Both the position numbers and the translations under genes were made by a program. 6,655 bases of DNA, from positions 1 through 6,655 of the forward strand of contig CAZSTI010000030.1 of the NCBI GenBank assembly GCA_964609995.1, written 5' to 3'. This DNA comes from JAAYGD01 sp964609995 (GTDB taxonomy: Bacteria > Bacillota_I > Bacilli_A > RF39 > UBA660). The notes below the pieces were generated by a model that was not told the DNA's origin, did not search any database, and worked only from the letters and a program-made list of their open reading frames with translations. Positions 6,335 through 6,655 of the stretch are shown in pieces. Numbering within the stretch: position 1 is the stretch's first letter; every line of letters starts with the position of its first letter.

Positions 6335-6371
6335 TGTGGTAGTAAGTGGAACATAGTGGTAGAAAGTGGGG
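6332..6371 (+). promoter_or_regulatory. MraZ operator (four 10-bp GTGG repeats)
   Basis: Four direct repeats with an exact 10-bp period: TATTGTGGTA, GTAAGTGGAA, CATAGTGGTA and GAAAGTGGGG, with GTGG at 6336, 6346, 6356 and 6366. This is the known MraZ-box form (TGG-containing repeats one helical turn apart, upstream of mraZ), which supports autoregulation of the dcw cluster. The last repeat overlaps the mraZ ribosome binding site (GGGGG, 6368-6372). Confidence 0.88.
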
Positions 6372-6378
6372 GATTAAT

Positions 6379-6655
6379 ATGTTTATGGGCGAATATCATC
6401 ATAATATTGATGAAAAAGGACGTATGATTATCCCATCAAAATTCAGATATGATTTAGGCGAAAAGTTCATCATTACTAGGGGAATTGATTCATGTTTGTT
6501 TGTATATCCTAAAAATGAATGGACTAAAATTATATCTCAATTAAATGAACTATCTTTTACTAAAAAAGATGTAAGATCATTTCAAAGATTCTTTCTATCA
6601 GGTGCCACTGAATGTGAATTCGACAAACAAGGTCGAATCAATATTACCTCTCCAC
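6379..6655 (+). CDS. mraZ: Transcriptional regulator MraZ (C-terminus beyond window)
   Basis: The first 92 codons of mraZ; the family is about 140-150 residues, so roughly the last third is missing. MraZ is a ring-forming DNA-binding protein with two AbrB-like halves, and it regulates its own division and cell wall (dcw) operon. The opening MFMGEYHHNIDEKGRMIIPSK is the standard family start. Both DxxxR DNA-binding motifs are visible: D11-R15 (DEKGR) and D82-R86 (DKQGR), the latter after the conserved FFLSGATECE. The ATG at 6379 is preceded by a G-rich ribosome binding site (6368-6372). A second in-frame ATG at 6385 is less well spaced and would remove conserved residues. The four-repeat operator immediately upstream fits autoregulation. 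mraW/rsmH and the rest of the dcw cluster would be expected to the right, but this is not visible. Confidence 0.97.
   Translation, partial: MFMGEYHHNIDEKGRMIIPSKFRYDLGEKFIITRGIDSCLFVYPKNEWTKIISQLNELSFTKKDVRSFQRFFLSGATECEFDKQGRINITSP

Noticed and set aside
6326..6354. TTGTAC (6326-6331) as an alternative mraZ -35
   Set aside because: No acceptable -10 lies 16-18 nt downstream (the candidates are G-rich repeat sequence), whereas TTTACA/TACTAT has a 17-nt spacer.

Overview
This strongly AT-rich window is a chromosomal housekeeping segment of a low-GC Gram-positive bacterium (Bacillota, Bacilli-like). The evidence is MraZ closely resembling the Bacillus protein, a short DnaE ending at its OB fold, strong AGGAGG-type ribosome binding sites, TTGAAA/TATAAT promoters and hairpin-plus-U-tract terminators. 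Every readable tryptophan codon is TGG and all four visible stops are TAA. There is therefore no sign of the UGA=Trp code of Mycoplasma or Spiroplasma, even though the base composition resembles theirs. A reduced-genome, walled lineage of Bacilli (an uncultured gut-type lineage, for example) is my inference and is not proven here.

Layout: (1) 1-200, minus strand, the start of an unrecognised membrane-anchored exported protein that runs off the left edge. (2) 272-442, minus strand, ribosomal protein L28 (rpmB), with a terminator overlapping its stop codon. (3) 443-545, a compact divergent promoter region whose two -35 boxes touch. (4) 546-3419, dnaE, a DNA polymerase III alpha subunit with a degenerate PHP domain. 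(5) 3457-4971, a secreted LysM-G5-M23 peptidoglycan hydrolase whose promoter overlaps the end of dnaE. (6) 5054-6250, a secreted coiled-coil M23 hydrolase of the PcsB/EnvC type, with its own promoter and flanked by terminators. (7) 6332-6655, a four-repeat MraZ operator and the first 92 codons of mraZ, normally the first gene of the division and cell wall (dcw) cluster.

The genes form two themes: replication and translation (dnaE, rpmB), then cell wall remodelling and division (two M23 hydrolases followed by mraZ). Five of the six genes have very short predicted leaders (about 11-19 nt). The exception is mraZ, whose longer leader holds its operator. No mobile element, tRNA, rRNA or CRISPR array was seen. 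The window looks like an ordinary conserved region. The points worth a second look are the promoter architecture, the MraZ operator overlapping a terminator/promoter, the degenerate PHP domain, and the cysteine-rich PcsB-like hydrolase.
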